Source: Pelagibius sp.
GTDB taxonomy: Bacteria; Pseudomonadota; Alphaproteobacteria; Kiloniellales; Kiloniellaceae
DNA: 64,000 nucleotides
NCBI RefSeq assembly: GCF_028289705.1
Contig: NZ_JANQOI010000129.1
Location: forward strand, 54,044 to 118,043
Reading direction: 5' to 3'
A model generated the notes under the pieces. It worked only from the letters and a program-made list of their open reading frames with translations. It did no database searches and was not told where the DNA came from. This document shows positions 14,231 through 23,624 of this stretch, piece after piece; the first letter of the stretch is position 1, and each line of letters opens with the position of its first letter. The translations under genes were made by a program, and so were the position numbers.

Positions 14231-15586
14231 ATGGATGGATTGAACGTCGCACAACCTGACATCACCCTGCATCTCGACATGGAGGGGACCATCCAGCGTG
14301 TCTCGCTTTCGCCGGCGATCCCCGACAGCGATGTCGAGAGCCTGCGCGGGCGCCCCTGGAGCGAGACGGTCGGCGACGTCGGCGGCGACAAGATCAAGCA
14401 CATGCTGGACGATGCGCGGGACAAGGGCGTCTCCGCCTTTCGTCAGCTCAACCAGCATTTCCCGAGCGGCCTCAAGCTTCCCATAGAATACACCGCCGTC
14501 CGGCTTGGCGAGGGCGAGGGCCTCATTGCCATCGGCCGCAATCTGCAGGCCGTGGCCGAGCTGCAGTCGCGCCTCGTGGCCGCGCAGCAGGCCATGGAGC
14601 GCGACTACTGGAAGCTTCGCGAGGTGGAGACGCGCTATCGCCTGCTGTTCGATTCGTCGAACGAGGCGGTGCTCTTGGTTCGTGCCTCGAACCTGCACAT
14701 TCTAGAGGCCAATCCGGCAGCGATCCGTGCGCTGGGCATTTCGCCACAGGGCAGCGAGTTCCTGGCGGAGGTCGCGCCGAAGGAACGCCGGCATTTCGAG
14801 GATATGCTCCAGCGGGTCCGCGACCAGGGCAAGGCCCCCGCCGTCATGGTCCATATGGGTCAAAGCCGGACGCCGTGGCTGGTCCGTGCCTCGCTGATGA
14901 CCGCAGGCCCCGGCCCGATGTTCCTGCTGCAGTTCTCACCGGTATCCGGCGGAGCGCCGGCAGGTCCCGAAGCCGACAGCGTTTCGATTGCCGAGTTGAT
15001 CGCGCGGGTGCCCGATGCCTTCGTCGTGCTCGACCGGCGCGGCACCGTGATTCGCGTCAACCAGGCCTTTCTCGACCTGGTGCAGGCGGGATCGGAGTCC
15101 GCAGTCATCGGCGAGAGCCTCAGCCGCTGGCTGTGGCGGCCCGGCGCGGATTTGACCGTGCTTCTCGCCAACGTGCAGCGCCATGGCAACGTGCGGCTTT
15201 TCTCCACGACGGTTCACGGCGAGCTTGGCACCGAGACCGAGGTCGAGCTTTCGGCGAGCGGTGAGCGGGAGCGCGACTCCCAGTATGTCGGGGTCGTTCT
15301 GCGCGACGTCAGCCGCCGGCTCACCAACAGCACCCCCAACCGGGACCTGAGCAAGGTGGTGAGTTCCCTGACCGAGCAGATCGGCAACACCTCTCTGCGC
15401 GAGCTGGTGAAGGACACTGTCGGCATTCTGGAGCGCCACTATATCGAATCGGCCCTCGACCTGACCAACGGCAACCGCACGGCGGCCGCAGAGCTCCTGG
15501 GTCTGAGCCGTCAAAGCCTCTATGCGAAACTGAACCGCTACGCCCTGGATGGCGGCTCTTCGTCGTCATCAGAGGACAGAGCGTAA
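14231..15586 (+). CDS. ppsR: PpsR/CrtJ family photosynthesis repressor
   Basis: PpsR represses bch, crt and puf genes by binding TGT-N12-ACA pairs. The 451-residue product has an N-terminal PAS-like domain, a Q-linker helix (AVAELQSRLVAAQQAMERDYWKLREVE), two PAS domains at about residues 130-245 and 250-360, and a C-terminal Fis-type HTH (NRTAAAELLGLSRQSLYAKLNRY, about 417-439). No cysteine occurs anywhere, so the disulfide or cysteine redox switch described for Rhodobacter PpsR/CrtJ cannot operate. The adjacent phytochrome resembles RpBphP1, which is known to bind PpsR2 directly, so light-gated antirepression is the likely control. Operators lie just upstream. Confidence 0.94.
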   Translation: MDGLNVAQPDITLHLDMEGTIQRVSLSPAIPDSDVESLRGRPWSETVGDVGGDKIKHMLDDARDKGVSAFRQLNQHFPSGLKLPIEYTAVRLGEGEGLIAIGRNLQAVAELQSRLVAAQQAMERDYWKLREVETRYRLLFDSSNEAVLLVRASNLHILEANPAAIRALGISPQGSEFLAEVAPKERRHFEDMLQRVRDQGKAPAVMVHMGQSRTPWLVRASLMTAGPGPMFLLQFSPVSGGAPAGPEADSVSIAELIARVPDAFVVLDRRGTVIRVNQAFLDLVQAGSESAVIGESLSRWLWRPGADLTVLLANVQRHGNVRLFSTTVHGELGTETEVELSASGERERDSQYVGVVLRDVSRRLTNSTPNRDLSKVVSSLTEQIGNTSLRELVKDTVGILERHYIESALDLTNGNRTAAAELLGLSRQSLYAKLNRYALDGGSSSSSEDRA

Positions 15587-15602
15587 GCGCCGACGCCTCG
15601 GC

Positions 15603-17798
15603 GTGACCCAGCAAGATCCCGCAACACCGGCTTTCGGCGAAGCCGATCTCTCGAACTGCGAACGTGAGCAGATTCACCTTGCGGGTTCGATCCAACCGCA
15701 TGGTGCTCTGCTGGTGCTCCAGGAGCCGGAACTCCTGATCATCCAGTCGAGCACCAACGCCGGCGCCTTCCTGAACCGCGAATCCGTTCTGGGGATGAGG
15801 CTTGACGACATCGAGGGCGACCTGGCCGAGAAAGTCAGGCGCCATCTGGACGATCGAATGGACCGCATCCCTATCGCCGTGAGATGCCACTTGGGATCGC
15901 CGGCCCGCGAGTTCGACGGCTTGCTGCATCGTCCGCCGCAGGGTGGATTGATCGTCGAGCTGGAGGAGGCCGGCGCTTCGCTCAACCTCTCCAAACACCT
16001 CGAAGGGTCGCTGCGCAAGATTCTGGAGACGGTCTCCCTCAGCGAGCTCTGCAACGAGGCGGCCACCATCTTCAAGGAGCTGACCGGATTTGACCGGATC
16101 ATGGTCTACCGCTTCGACGAGGAAGGGCACGGCGAGGTCTTTGCCGAGCGCCGGGAGGAGCATCTGGAGCCCTACCTCGGCAACCGCTATCCCGCCTCCG
16201 ACATTCCGCAGATCGCCCGCCGCCTCTACGAGCGGAACCGGGTGCGGGTGCTGGTGGATGTCGACTATGAGCCGGTGCCCTTGGATCCGGTCCAGTCGCC
16301 GCTGACGGGCGAGGATCTCGACATGTCGCTCTGCACCCTGCGCAGCATGTCGCCGATCCACATCCAGTACCTGCAAAACATGGGCGTCAACGCGACGCTG
16401 GTGGCTTCGCTGATGGTTGCCGGCCGGCTCTGGGGCCTTGTGTCCTGCCATCACTATGCGCCGCTCAGCGTGCCCTATGAGACGCGCGTCGTCGTCGAGC
16501 TTCTGGCGGAGACGGTCGCCACCCGCCTGGCGGCGCTGGAGAGTTTCGTTCAGGCCGAGGCCGAGTTGATGGTACAGCGCCTGGAGCAGCGCCTGGTCGA
16601 AGCCATCTCGCGGGACGGCGACTGGAAGTCCGCCCTCTTCGGTCACGCGCGCTCTCTGCTGCAGCCGCTCGATGCGGGCGGTGCGGCCCTGCTGTTCGAG
16701 GGCGAGGTGCGGACGACCGGTGAGGTGCCCGGCACCCATGAACTGCGGCGTATCGGCGCCTGGCTCGACGCGCAGACGCCCAAAGGAGAGGTGGCCGTCG
16801 CCTCTCTGGGCCTCGTGGACCCGGCCTTCGCCGCCCTGAAACCGGTGGCCAGCGGGCTTCTGGCGATGCCGCTCTCGCGGGCGCCGGGCGAGTACCTGAT
16901 CTGGTTCCGGCCGGAGCGCATCCGCACCGTGACCTGGGGCGGCAACCCCTTCAAGCCGGTGATCGTCGGCAACGACCCCTCGGACCTCTCTCCGCGGCGG
17001 TCGTTCTCGCAGTGGCACCAGGTCGTCGAGGGAACCGCCGACCCCTGGACGCCGGCCAACCTCAACGCGGCGCGGCTGATTGGCAGCACCCTGGCGGATG
17101 TGGTCCTGCAGTTCCGTTCCGTGCGCATGGTCATCGCCCAGCAGCAGCTCGAGCAGGTGAGCGACAAGGTCAAGCTGTCTGAACAACCGGTGATCACCGC
17201 GACGCCGGACGGGCGCATCCTGCTGGTCAACGCCGCCTTCAAGCGCCTGATGAACGACGAGCTGCAGGAGATCGCCAGCGTCAACGACCTGCCGGCGCTC
17301 TTCGCCGAGTCCGACGCGGTCCGGCGCAGTCTCGACGACCTGCTTCGTCACCGGAACATCTGGCGGGGCGAAGTGCGGCTGCTCCTGCAGCAAAGTGAAG
17401 CCGTGCCGCTCAGGGTTCGGGCAGACGCCGTCATGTCTGCACCCGACCAAGTGCTGGGCTTCGTCTTCCTGTTCACCGATCTGACCGAACGCAAGGCGGC
17501 CGAGAACGCCCGCCGCAGCTTCCAGGAAGGTCTTATCGGGCGTCACCAGATGCATGGTCTGCAACTCAACTCCAAAGCGGATCTGCTGTACCGCAATCTG
17601 CTTTCCTCTGTGGTCGGCAACGCGCAGCTTGCCGCCCTCGAGATCACCGACAGCATGGAACTGGCACAGATCCCGGCGAAGCTGGAGAGTGTGCAAGCCT
17701 CGGTGGCGCGCTCAAGAGAGCTTCTTGAGCACCTGATGTGGCACGCGATGTTCGATGGCGGGGCCGAGACTGCGGAGGACCCCGAAGAGGAGGGTTAG
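15603..17798 (+). CDS. bphP: Bacteriophytochrome of the RpBphP1 type, without kinase domain
   Basis: This red/far-red photoreceptor binds biliverdin through Cys19 (DLSNCEREQIHLAGSIQPHG). Domains in order are PAS, GAF (with YPASDIPQIARRLYERNRVRVL and MSPIHIQYLQNMGVNATL), PHY (tongue motif SPRRSFSQWHQVVEGTADPW), a PAS at about residues 515-640, and a short helical C-terminus (LDSK-like LNSKADLLYRNLLSSVVGNAQLAALEI) resembling RpBphP1; no H-box or ATPase domain follows. The GTG at 15603 gives 731 residues and an N-terminus matching RpBphP1; an ATG at 15549 lies inside ppsR. Linkage to ppsR and to a heme oxygenase supports direct control of PpsR rather than phosphorelay. Confidence 0.93.
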   Translation: MTQQDPATPAFGEADLSNCEREQIHLAGSIQPHGALLVLQEPELLIIQSSTNAGAFLNRESVLGMRLDDIEGDLAEKVRRHLDDRMDRIPIAVRCHLGSPAREFDGLLHRPPQGGLIVELEEAGASLNLSKHLEGSLRKILETVSLSELCNEAATIFKELTGFDRIMVYRFDEEGHGEVFAERREEHLEPYLGNRYPASDIPQIARRLYERNRVRVLVDVDYEPVPLDPVQSPLTGEDLDMSLCTLRSMSPIHIQYLQNMGVNATLVASLMVAGRLWGLVSCHHYAPLSVPYETRVVVELLAETVATRLAALESFVQAEAELMVQRLEQRLVEAISRDGDWKSALFGHARSLLQPLDAGGAALLFEGEVRTTGEVPGTHELRRIGAWLDAQTPKGEVAVASLGLVDPAFAALKPVASGLLAMPLSRAPGEYLIWFRPERIRTVTWGGNPFKPVIVGNDPSDLSPRRSFSQWHQVVEGTADPWTPANLNAARLIGSTLADVVLQFRSVRMVIAQQQLEQVSDKVKLSEQPVITATPDGRILLVNAAFKRLMNDELQEIASVNDLPALFAESDAVRRSLDDLLRHRNIWRGEVRLLLQQSEAVPLRVRADAVMSAPDQVLGFVFLFTDLTERKAAENARRSFQEGLIGRHQMHGLQLNSKADLLYRNLLSSVVGNAQLAALEITDSMELAQIPAKLESVQASVARSRELLEHLMWHAMFDGGAETAEDPEEEG

Positions 17799-17826
17799 CG
17801 CGTTTTCGACTTTCGTCGAATCAGCT

Positions 17827-17896
17827 CCGGCCCGCTCCCCCACCCGGCCACCCAGCCCAAGTATCCTATGGGTTGCCGGGTGGGGGAGCGGGCCGG
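17827..17896. terminator. Convergent bidirectional terminator hairpin
   Basis: A perfect 22-bp inverted repeat (arms 17827-17848 and 17875-17896, starting CCGGCCCGCTCCCCCACC) encloses a 26-nt loop that itself holds a shorter CCCA/TGGG pairing. It lies between the 3' ends of bphP (+) and the heme oxygenase gene (-) and would terminate both transcripts. No long U-tract follows, so action may be Rho-assisted. Confidence 0.8.
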
Positions 17897-17918
17897 TTCC
17901 GTCAAGACATGAGAGAGT

Positions 17919-18629
17919 CTAGCGCATGCCCAGGTTCGCGCGGGTGGCCCCGATGGCGAGCGACAGCTCGATGTTGTGGGCGAAGGCGCGCACCCCCTCC
18001 TCGACGGCGGCCTGAAAGCGCAGGGGAGACAGCGGCGCGCGATTGATCGCCTCCCGATAGGCCGCGCGGAAGCGGGGCAGATCGGCGACCTGCGGGAAGT
18101 CGTAGAAAGAGAGGCCCTCGGGCCCGAGCGAGAGCCGGCGGGACAGCAAGCCACGCAGCACCTGTCCGCCATTGAGATCGCCGAGGTAGCGCGTATAGGC
18201 GTGACCGTAGAGGCGCGCGCCATCGCCCTGTGCGGCGGCTTCGACACGGCGGACGTAGCGGCTTGCGGCCGGCAGCAACGGCAGTGCGCCTCGCCAGTCC
18301 GATCCCCAAAGAGTTTGGAGATCGCGTTCGATGCAGGCGGTTCGATAGATCACCGGCTCTGCCAGACTGGTCAGCGAATCGCGCCCGCGCGCCGACTCCA
18401 AGGCCTGTTCGAGCGCGGCGTAGACCGGGTGCAGGTTGCGCAGCAGCACCACGTAGTCCTGGCGGCTGGCGCTTCCGCGGAGGATATCGGCGATGATGCC
18501 GCTGCGTTCGGCCTGACGATGGAGGTCGCCCGTTCGTTCCTTCAGACAGTCAGCCAGCCCCGGGTTCCCTACCCCCGGGGAGTCCGGACCTCCGATTGTC
18601 AACGTCAGGCTCGCTCTGTCTCCATCCAT
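17919..18629 (-). CDS. bphO: Biliverdin-producing heme oxygenase
   Basis: The 236-residue protein is a heme oxygenase of the HO-1-like superfamily, which opens heme to biliverdin IXalpha, CO and iron. The N-terminal helix carries the proximal histidine in TGDLHRQAERSG (about residue 37), and the distal helix shows the diagnostic YTRYLGDLNGGQVLRGLL (about residues 145-162). Its only obvious use here is chromophore supply for the bacteriophytochrome encoded convergently next door, hence the bphO label, which is by context. The ATG at 18629 lacks a strong ribosome-binding site. Confidence 0.88.
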   Translation of the reverse strand: MDGDRASLTLTIGGPDSPGVGNPGLADCLKERTGDLHRQAERSGIIADILRGSASRQDYVVLLRNLHPVYAALEQALESARGRDSLTSLAEPVIYRTACIERDLQTLWGSDWRGALPLLPAASRYVRRVEAAAQGDGARLYGHAYTRYLGDLNGGQVLRGLLSRRLSLGPEGLSFYDFPQVADLPRFRAAYREAINRAPLSPLRFQAAVEEGVRAFAHNIELSLAIGATRANLGMR

Positions 18630-18703
18630 ATCCGAAGCCGATCGCTGCTGGCCGCTTCAAGCTTCGCCGAGGCAACCATCGCGGTCAAGCCGAGCGGCTC
18701 CCC

Positions 18704-19714
18704 TCAGGGGGCACTGCGCAGCGAGGGGTAGTCGCCGAGCATGCTGGCGCCGTTGAGAGGCTTCTGGACGCCCTGATGACAGGTCGTGCAGTTGGCCTTG
18801 GCAACATCCCCAAGCGGCCCCAGGCGCGCCTCGGGGAAGACCGGCTGCAGCGGGTCGAGGTAGATGGCATTCAGATCGCGCACCATATCGATGCCATGCC
18901 ATGCGGTCGTGCGTTGGGGCGTGCTCTGCGCCCAGTCCTGCACCGCCCGGGTGTTGTGGCAGAAGGTGCAGTTGACGCCCAGAGCCTCCGACATGTGGAC
19001 CATCAGCGAATAGGTCCGCTCCGTTTCCTGAATGGAAGCCTCATGGCCGGTCGGCAAGGCTGTCAGGCTTTCGACGCGGATCTCGCCATCGTCGCCGAGC
19101 AGGGTCGAGAAGGGATCGGTCTGCAGCGAGGTAAGGCCGACGGACACGGTGTTCTGCCCGGCGGTATAGCCGGCCCAGCCCCGCGTCGGCCCCGGCGCAT
19201 CCTCCCGGAACCAGACGTTCTCGGGCACCGGGTGGCCGCGGTGGCAGGTGTAGCAGGTGACCCCGGTCTCGGCGACATGCTCGCCCCAGTCGGCGTTGAT
19301 CTCCCAGGTCATCTCCAGCATCCGCCGGGCCACGACCTTGGTGTAGACCTCGTCCGAGGCGAGGTTGTCGTCGTTGTGGCAATAGCTGCAGCCCTCTTCC
19401 GGGGAGACCCATTCCGTGATCGCCGCCATCAGCCGGTCGAACTGGTCGGAGCTGAGATGCCCCAGCGCAGGCACGTTCTCATAGACCTCCGAAGCGCGCG
19501 GCCCGGTGGTGTCGAGTTCCCAGGGCACGTCGGGCAGCTGGTTCGCCTCGATCTCGACCTGTAGCCGCTCGATGTCGTCGATCTCCGCCATCGCCGTGCC
19601 GCGGTAGCCGGTCTGCGTGTTCTGCACCGGCGGCAGGTCCCAATCGGCCATCACGAACATGGCGACGGTCAGCAGCGCCGCCACGAAGGCCACCAAGGCT
19701 GTCCAGATGTTCAT
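18704..19714 (-). CDS. pufC: Reaction-centre tetraheme cytochrome c subunit
   Basis: PufC donates electrons to the photo-oxidised special pair. The 336-residue product has four CXXCH heme sites (CSYCH, CYTCH, CTFCH, CTTCH). The N-terminus [31 protein letters not shown] forms a signal/anchor helix but has no lipobox cysteine, so unlike the Blastochloris protein it is probably held by an uncleaved helix. It starts in an ATGA overlap with pufM and ends the puf operon. Confidence 0.95.
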   Translation of the reverse strand: MNIWTALVAFVAALLTVAMFVMADWDLPPVQNTQTGYRGTAMAEIDDIERLQVEIEANQLPDVPWELDTTGPRASEVYENVPALGHLSSDQFDRLMAAITEWVSPEEGCSYCHNDDNLASDEVYTKVVARRMLEMTWEINADWGEHVAETGVTCYTCHRGHPVPENVWFREDAPGPTRGWAGYTAGQNTVSVGLTSLQTDPFSTLLGDDGEIRVESLTALPTGHEASIQETERTYSLMVHMSEALGVNCTFCHNTRAVQDWAQSTPQRTTAWHGIDMVRDLNAIYLDPLQPVFPEARLGPLGDVAKANCTTCHQGVQKPLNGASMLGDYPSLRSAP

Positions 19715-20685
19715 TGTCCCGCTCCCATCGCCGGATCGCCCATGCCCTGGAAGAAGTCTGGATAGGGCGGGGCGACGCCGTGTTTCACGGACCAGAGGTA
19801 CCAGTTGTCGACCACCGTGCCGGTCAGGAGGATCCCGATCCCCCCGGTCAGCGGGGTGAGCACGGCAAACCACCATGCCCAGCGGTGAATCGACTCCATG
19901 GTGGCGTTGAAGCCCATGGTCCAGCGCCAGAAGAGTGCCGCCCGTTCGGCGGCGGTGCCGCGGTCGGTAACCTGCTCGATCTCACGCTCGCCGCCCAGGC
20001 GGCTGACCGCCAGGATCGTCGCCCCGTGCATGGCGAAGAGCAGCACCGATCCGTAGAGGAAGACGATCGACAGGGCGTGGAAGGGATTGTAGTGCAGGTT
20101 CCCGTAACGCAGGGAGAAGGCGGTCGTCCAGTCGAGGTGGGGGAAGATGCCGAAGGGCACGGCTTCCGCCCAGCTTCCCATGAGGGCCGGGCGGATGAAC
20201 CCGAGCACCAGGTAGAGCCAGATGGCCGAGGCGAAGGCCCAGGCCACATGGGTGCCCATGCCGAGCGCCTTCGCGCGCCGGTAGGTCCGGACCCACCATA
20301 GCAGGATGGCGGTCGTGAGGAAGAAGCCGGCGATCACCCACCATCCGCCTTCCGCAAGGGGTGGGATGATCATGAATCCGTACTTCGGCGGCGGCGGCTC
20401 AAGGGCGAGCCAGGGCAGTTGACGGATGAACTCGATCGGATCCCAGTTCACCGAGGCAGCCATGTTGAGGCCGATGATCTCGATCGCCGCGAAGCCGAAG
20501 ATCAGCGAGGCGATGCCGGTCCAGCCCAGATAAATCGGGCCGATCTGGGCATTGCCGATCTTGCCGAACCAATAGGCGAAGAAGGGCTTGCCCGCGCGGT
20601 CGGAGTCGTGACGCGGCAGGTCGACGCCGTGATCGGGCCCGGCGCGGACCTGAACGCGTGTGAAGATGTTCTGGTATTCAGCCAT
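19711..20685 (-). CDS. pufM: Photosynthetic reaction centre M subunit
   Basis: PufM is one of the two integral subunits binding bacteriochlorophylls, bacteriopheophytins and quinone. The 324-residue protein begins [20 protein letters not shown] and contains five transmembrane helices, the special-pair region [30 protein letters not shown] with ligands to non-heme iron, and the C-terminal [11 protein letters not shown] segment. The ATG at 20685 is chosen over upstream in-frame codons because it matches the family start. It follows pufL by 16 nt. Confidence 0.97.
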   Translation of the reverse strand: MAEYQNIFTRVQVRAGPDHGVDLPRHDSDRAGKPFFAYWFGKIGNAQIGPIYLGWTGIASLIFGFAAIEIIGLNMAASVNWDPIEFIRQLPWLALEPPPPKYGFMIIPPLAEGGWWVIAGFFLTTAILLWWVRTYRRAKALGMGTHVAWAFASAIWLYLVLGFIRPALMGSWAEAVPFGIFPHLDWTTAFSLRYGNLHYNPFHALSIVFLYGSVLLFAMHGATILAVSRLGGEREIEQVTDRGTAAERAALFWRWTMGFNATMESIHRWAWWFAVLTPLTGGIGILLTGTVVDNWYLWSVKHGVAPPYPDFFQGMGDPAMGAGQ

Positions 20686-20701
20686 GGTCCTTGCCTTTCC
20701 C

Positions 20702-21526
20702 TCAGAACCAGATCGGCAGTCGCAGCCACCAATCCCACCACTCCGGCCAGCTACGGTTCCAGAAGGGTCCACTGATGACGATGCAGATTGCGCTCCACAC
20801 ACCGGCGTTGATGGCCAGGAGCAGCCCCAGGCGATGGATGCCCAGCGTGCCGATGGAATAGCCGATGGCGTCGCGGAAGAAGGTGTCCTCGTGCTCCGGC
20901 GACTTGACCTTCTCGCCCTTGGCCGGATTGACCGCGGAGAGCACCAGCGCGCCGTGGAGCGACAGCGCCAGGGTGGTGGTGAAGAAGAAGGTGACCGCCA
21001 CCATATGCGCCGGGTTGTACATGAAGTGGAGGTGCTGATAGGCGACGTTGGACACCCAGTCGAGGTGGCTATAGATCCCGTAGGGGAAGCCGTGGCCCCA
21101 GGCGCCGAGCAGCAACGGCCGGATGACCACCAGGGTCACATAGGCCAGGATCGCCGCACCGAAGGTGATGGGCACGTGGTAACCGATGCCAAGCTTGCGG
21201 CAGATCTCCACTTCGCGCAGCGCCCAGGAAACGAAGGCACCGATGGCGCAGATCGTGATCACCTGCCAGAGGCCGCCCTCCAGCATCGGCGCCGGGCCCA
21301 GGCCGTATTTCAGATCGGGCGGCGCGATGCTGATCTGCCAGAGGTTCCAGGTCGGGCCCTGGCTCGCACCATAGACGATCAGGACGGTGCCCAGGGCCGC
21401 GAAGAAGATGGTCGTGACGCCGAAGAAGCCCACATAGAACGGACCGACCCAGAAGTCGAACATATCGCCGCCGATCAGCGTCCCTCCGCGAACGCGGTAC
21501 TTTCTCTCAAAGCTGAGCATAGCCAT
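20702..21526 (-). CDS. pufL: Photosynthetic reaction centre L subunit
   Basis: PufL pairs with PufM in the reaction-centre core and carries the active electron-transfer branch. The 274-residue protein begins [36 protein letters not shown], the family start, with five membrane helices and the [22 protein letters not shown] helix holding the bacteriochlorophyll and iron histidines. It lies after the pufBA genes and a double hairpin, the arrangement that lets LH1 mRNA outlast the RC mRNA. Confidence 0.97.
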   Translation of the reverse strand: MAMLSFERKYRVRGGTLIGGDMFDFWVGPFYVGFFGVTTIFFAALGTVLIVYGASQGPTWNLWQISIAPPDLKYGLGPAPMLEGGLWQVITICAIGAFVSWALREVEICRKLGIGYHVPITFGAAILAYVTLVVIRPLLLGAWGHGFPYGIYSHLDWVSNVAYQHLHFMYNPAHMVAVTFFFTTTLALSLHGALVLSAVNPAKGEKVKSPEHEDTFFRDAIGYSIGTLGIHRLGLLLAINAGVWSAICIVISGPFWNRSWPEWWDWWLRLPIWF

Positions 21527-21556
21527 GGCTTGCTTCTCCGTCGTATCAGACAGACT

Positions 21557-21614
21557 GCAACTCCGCTGGGGAGTTGAAGTGGCAGCGGGCGGACCAGAGG
21601 ACGCGCCCGCTGCC
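21557..21614 (-). terminator. Tandem pufA-pufL intercistronic hairpins
   Basis: Two inverted repeats occupy the pufA-pufL gap: a perfect 11-bp stem (21580-21590 with 21604-21614, GGCAGCGGGCG) and a 7-bp stem (21557-21563 with 21569-21575, CAACTCC). In Rhodobacter, hairpins at this position block 3' exonuclease and stabilise pufBA mRNA, giving more antenna than reaction centre; the same role is inferred here. They are partial terminators or stability elements rather than full stops. Confidence 0.75.
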
Positions 21615-21627
21615 TAAGGCCCCGCGA

Positions 21628-21783
21628 TCACTCGCTGCTGGTCGAGGCCGGTGCGTTGAGCCAGCTGCCGTAGCGTTCCGTACTTAGCTGAACGAAATGG
21701 TTCACCAGCACCATAAGGAACGCGAACGTCAGGATCGCTATCAGCGCCCTGCGCGGATCGAATAGAAGCCAGATTCTCCACAT
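21628..21783 (-). CDS. pufA: Light-harvesting 1 alpha polypeptide
   Basis: The 51-residue LH1 alpha chain begins MWRIWLLFDPRRALIAILTF, with the conserved FDPRR turn, a single membrane helix at about residues 13-33 and the bacteriochlorophyll-binding His29 in VLVNHFVQLS. An AGGAGAG ribosome-binding site lies 9-15 nt upstream. It follows pufB by 28 nt and precedes the intercistronic hairpins. Confidence 0.95.
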   Translation of the reverse strand: MWRIWLLFDPRRALIAILTFAFLMVLVNHFVQLSTERYGSWLNAPASTSSE

Positions 21784-21811
21784 GATTTCTCTCTCCTTCT
21801 TCGATCTAGAT

Positions 21812-21964
21812 CTAGAACCAGGGGCGCCAGATCCAGACGAGGATGTGGGCTATCAGTGTTAGCCCGAGGAAATACAGGAACCCCTGCATGAAATACTTGT
21901 GGAATTCCCTGGCTTCATTTTCCGACAATCCGGACAGAGAGCCACTTGCTTCGCCGTTAGCCAT
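21812..21964 (-). CDS. pufB: Light-harvesting 1 beta polypeptide
   Basis: The 50-residue LH1 beta chain begins MANGEASGSLSGLSENEARE, followed by FHKYFMQGFLYFLGL with the first conserved His and by IAHILVWIWRPWF, where His40 ligates bacteriochlorophyll and the WRPWF end is typical. A CTGGAGG ribosome site lies 8 nt before the ATG, inside the end of the upstream 65-codon open frame (TGAATG junction). Confidence 0.96.
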   Translation of the reverse strand: MANGEASGSLSGLSENEAREFHKYFMQGFLYFLGLTLIAHILVWIWRPWF

Positions 21965-22162
21965 TCAAATGGCCTCCAACTGGATGGCCGTGTGGCCGTT
22001 ACCGCGCTCATCCCACGCGGCGGGGTTCGCCCGGACCCGAGGGCCTTGGCGAGTCCTCTGCCCAGCGGCGCCGGGCAAGAGCTCTGGGACCGCTGCCTCC
22101 GAAGCGGCGCCGGAACGGGCGCCGCAGCGGGCAGGGTCTGATCTGTTGAGGGTTATCGTCAT
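21965..22162 (-). CDS. Possible 65-residue ORF in the pufQ position
   Basis: This frame starts in an ATGA overlap with the bchZ stop and ends directly before pufB (TGAATG). It occupies the place where Rhodobacter has pufQ, but the predicted protein ([20 protein letters not shown]...) is hydrophilic, has no membrane helix and does not resemble PufQ. Third-position GC is about 77 percent by my count, lower than in neighbouring genes. It may be a small coupled gene or just untranslated leader carrying the pufB ribosome site. I do not recognise it. Confidence 0.35.
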   Translation of the reverse strand: MTITLNRSDPARCGARSGAASEAAVPELLPGAAGQRTRQGPRVRANPAAWDERGNGHTAIQLEAI

Positions 22163-23622
22163 GCGGTCTGCCCCTCGGTCATCGCGGCGAGGGAGCGCTT
22201 CACCCGCGCTTCGTCGACCTCCGTTTCGCCCTCCGCCTTGGCGTCGGTCTCGATGCGATCGCGCAGGCGTTTGGCGGCGGAGATACGGACCAGGAAAGGC
22301 TGGCGTTCCAGATGCGCCTCCAGTTCCCGGCGCGCCGCGTCGCTCCAGCGGCAGGCGCCCGCGCTCTGGCCGCGCGCCGGCGTGGCCTCCACGCGGTCGA
22401 GGTCGTTGCTGAGCGGCAGGATGTGGAACAGCGCGTCGAAGAGGGCGTTGCAGTATTCCTGGATGATGTAGGTCGCCCCGGCATAGCCCATGAAGGGTGT
22501 GCCGGTCGCCCGGCGGACGATGGCGCCTGGGAAGGAGGCCGGGATGTAGACCGCGCGGCAGTTCTGCTCGGCGGCATACATGCGTTCGTTGTAGGAGCCG
22601 AAGAGCACCAGCGGCGGCGAATCCCTGAGCGCCGTCCGCACCGCGGCATTGTCCGGTTTTTTGCCGGCGGTCCGCGAGAAGGAGAAGGTGCAGGGCACCC
22701 CCATCTCCTCTTCCAGGAAACGCTTGAGGCCGCGGGTGTAGGTGTCCGAGGCGACCACGGCGAAGGAGCCGGTGGCGAAGAAGTCCTGGGTCACGCTGCG
22801 CCAGAGATCCCAGATCGGCTTGATGGTGGTCTGCTTTTCCTGCTCGATGAAGGGCTCCGGATCGACCCCGGTCAGCTCGCCCAGCTTGCGCAGGAAGTTG
22901 GTGGTCGCGAAGAGGCCGATGGGTGCCTGCAGATAGGGCCGATCGAGCGCTTCGCAGAGCTGGCGCCCGAACTCGCGGTAGAGACAGACGTTGACCTCGG
23001 CATCGGCCAGGCGCGCCACGTCTTTCACATGGGCACCCAGGGGGAAGACCAGGTTGACCTCGCAGCCGATGCCCTCGACGAGGCGGCGGATCTCCGCGAG
23101 GTCGGAGGGCATGTTGAAGGTGCCGTAGATCGGCCCGATGATGTTGACCCGGGGCTTGGCGCCTTCCGGGCGCTTCTTCTCGCGGCGCTTCATCGCCTTC
23201 TTGCCGGCGAACTCGGTCCACAGCCAGTAGAGGGCGCGGTCGGCGCTCTGCCACTGGTCCTCGTCGATGGTGCGCGGCAGGAAGCGCTTCAGGTTGGAGC
23301 CCTCGGGCGTGACGCCGCCGCCGATCATCTCGGCGATGGAGCCGGTGACCACGACGGCCGGCTGCTTCTGGTCCTGCGTGCCGCTGGCGCGGCGCAGCGC
23401 TTCTTCCGTGCCGCTCATGGTGAGTTCGTCTTCGGAGAGGCCGGTGACCACCACCGGCAGCTCGTGGGGCGGCAGGGCATCGGTGTAGTGCAGCACCGCC
23501 GTCACCGGCAGGTTCTCGCAGCCCACAGGCCCGTCGATCACCACGCGCAGTCCCTTGATCGCCGAAAAGGCATAGACGGCGCCCCAGTAACCCCCCGCAC
23601 GGTCGTGATCGAGCACCAGCAT
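22159..23622 (-). CDS. bchZ: Chlorophyllide a reductase subunit Z
   Basis: BchZ forms the catalytic heterotetramer with BchY that reduces the C7=C8 bond of chlorophyllide a. The 487-residue product begins [24 protein letters not shown] and has [29 protein letters not shown] with a cluster cysteine, followed by a nitrogenase-like fold and [18 protein letters not shown]. The ATG at 23622, two bases after the bchY stop, fits the family start better than the TTG at 23628. The 3' end overlaps the following small frame by 4 nt. Confidence 0.96.
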   Translation of the reverse strand: MLVLDHDRAGGYWGAVYAFSAIKGLRVVIDGPVGCENLPVTAVLHYTDALPPHELPVVVTGLSEDELTMSGTEEALRRASGTQDQKQPAVVVTGSIAEMIGGGVTPEGSNLKRFLPRTIDEDQWQSADRALYWLWTEFAGKKAMKRREKKRPEGAKPRVNIIGPIYGTFNMPSDLAEIRRLVEGIGCEVNLVFPLGAHVKDVARLADAEVNVCLYREFGRQLCEALDRPYLQAPIGLFATTNFLRKLGELTGVDPEPFIEQEKQTTIKPIWDLWRSVTQDFFATGSFAVVASDTYTRGLKRFLEEEMGVPCTFSFSRTAGKKPDNAAVRTALRDSPPLVLFGSYNERMYAAEQNCRAVYIPASFPGAIVRRATGTPFMGYAGATYIIQEYCNALFDALFHILPLSNDLDRVEATPARGQSAGACRWSDAARRELEAHLERQPFLVRISAAKRLRDRIETDAKAEGETEVDEARVKRSLAAMTEGQTA

Positions 23623-23624
23623 GG

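Noticed and set aside
14071..14259. A 62-codon frame between hemA and ppsR
   Set aside because: It runs into ppsR in another frame, has no ribosome site and sits downstream of the ppsR promoter as leader.
21965..22162. Naming the frame before pufB as pufQ
   Set aside because: PufQ has a membrane helix; this peptide is hydrophilic throughout, so only position agrees.
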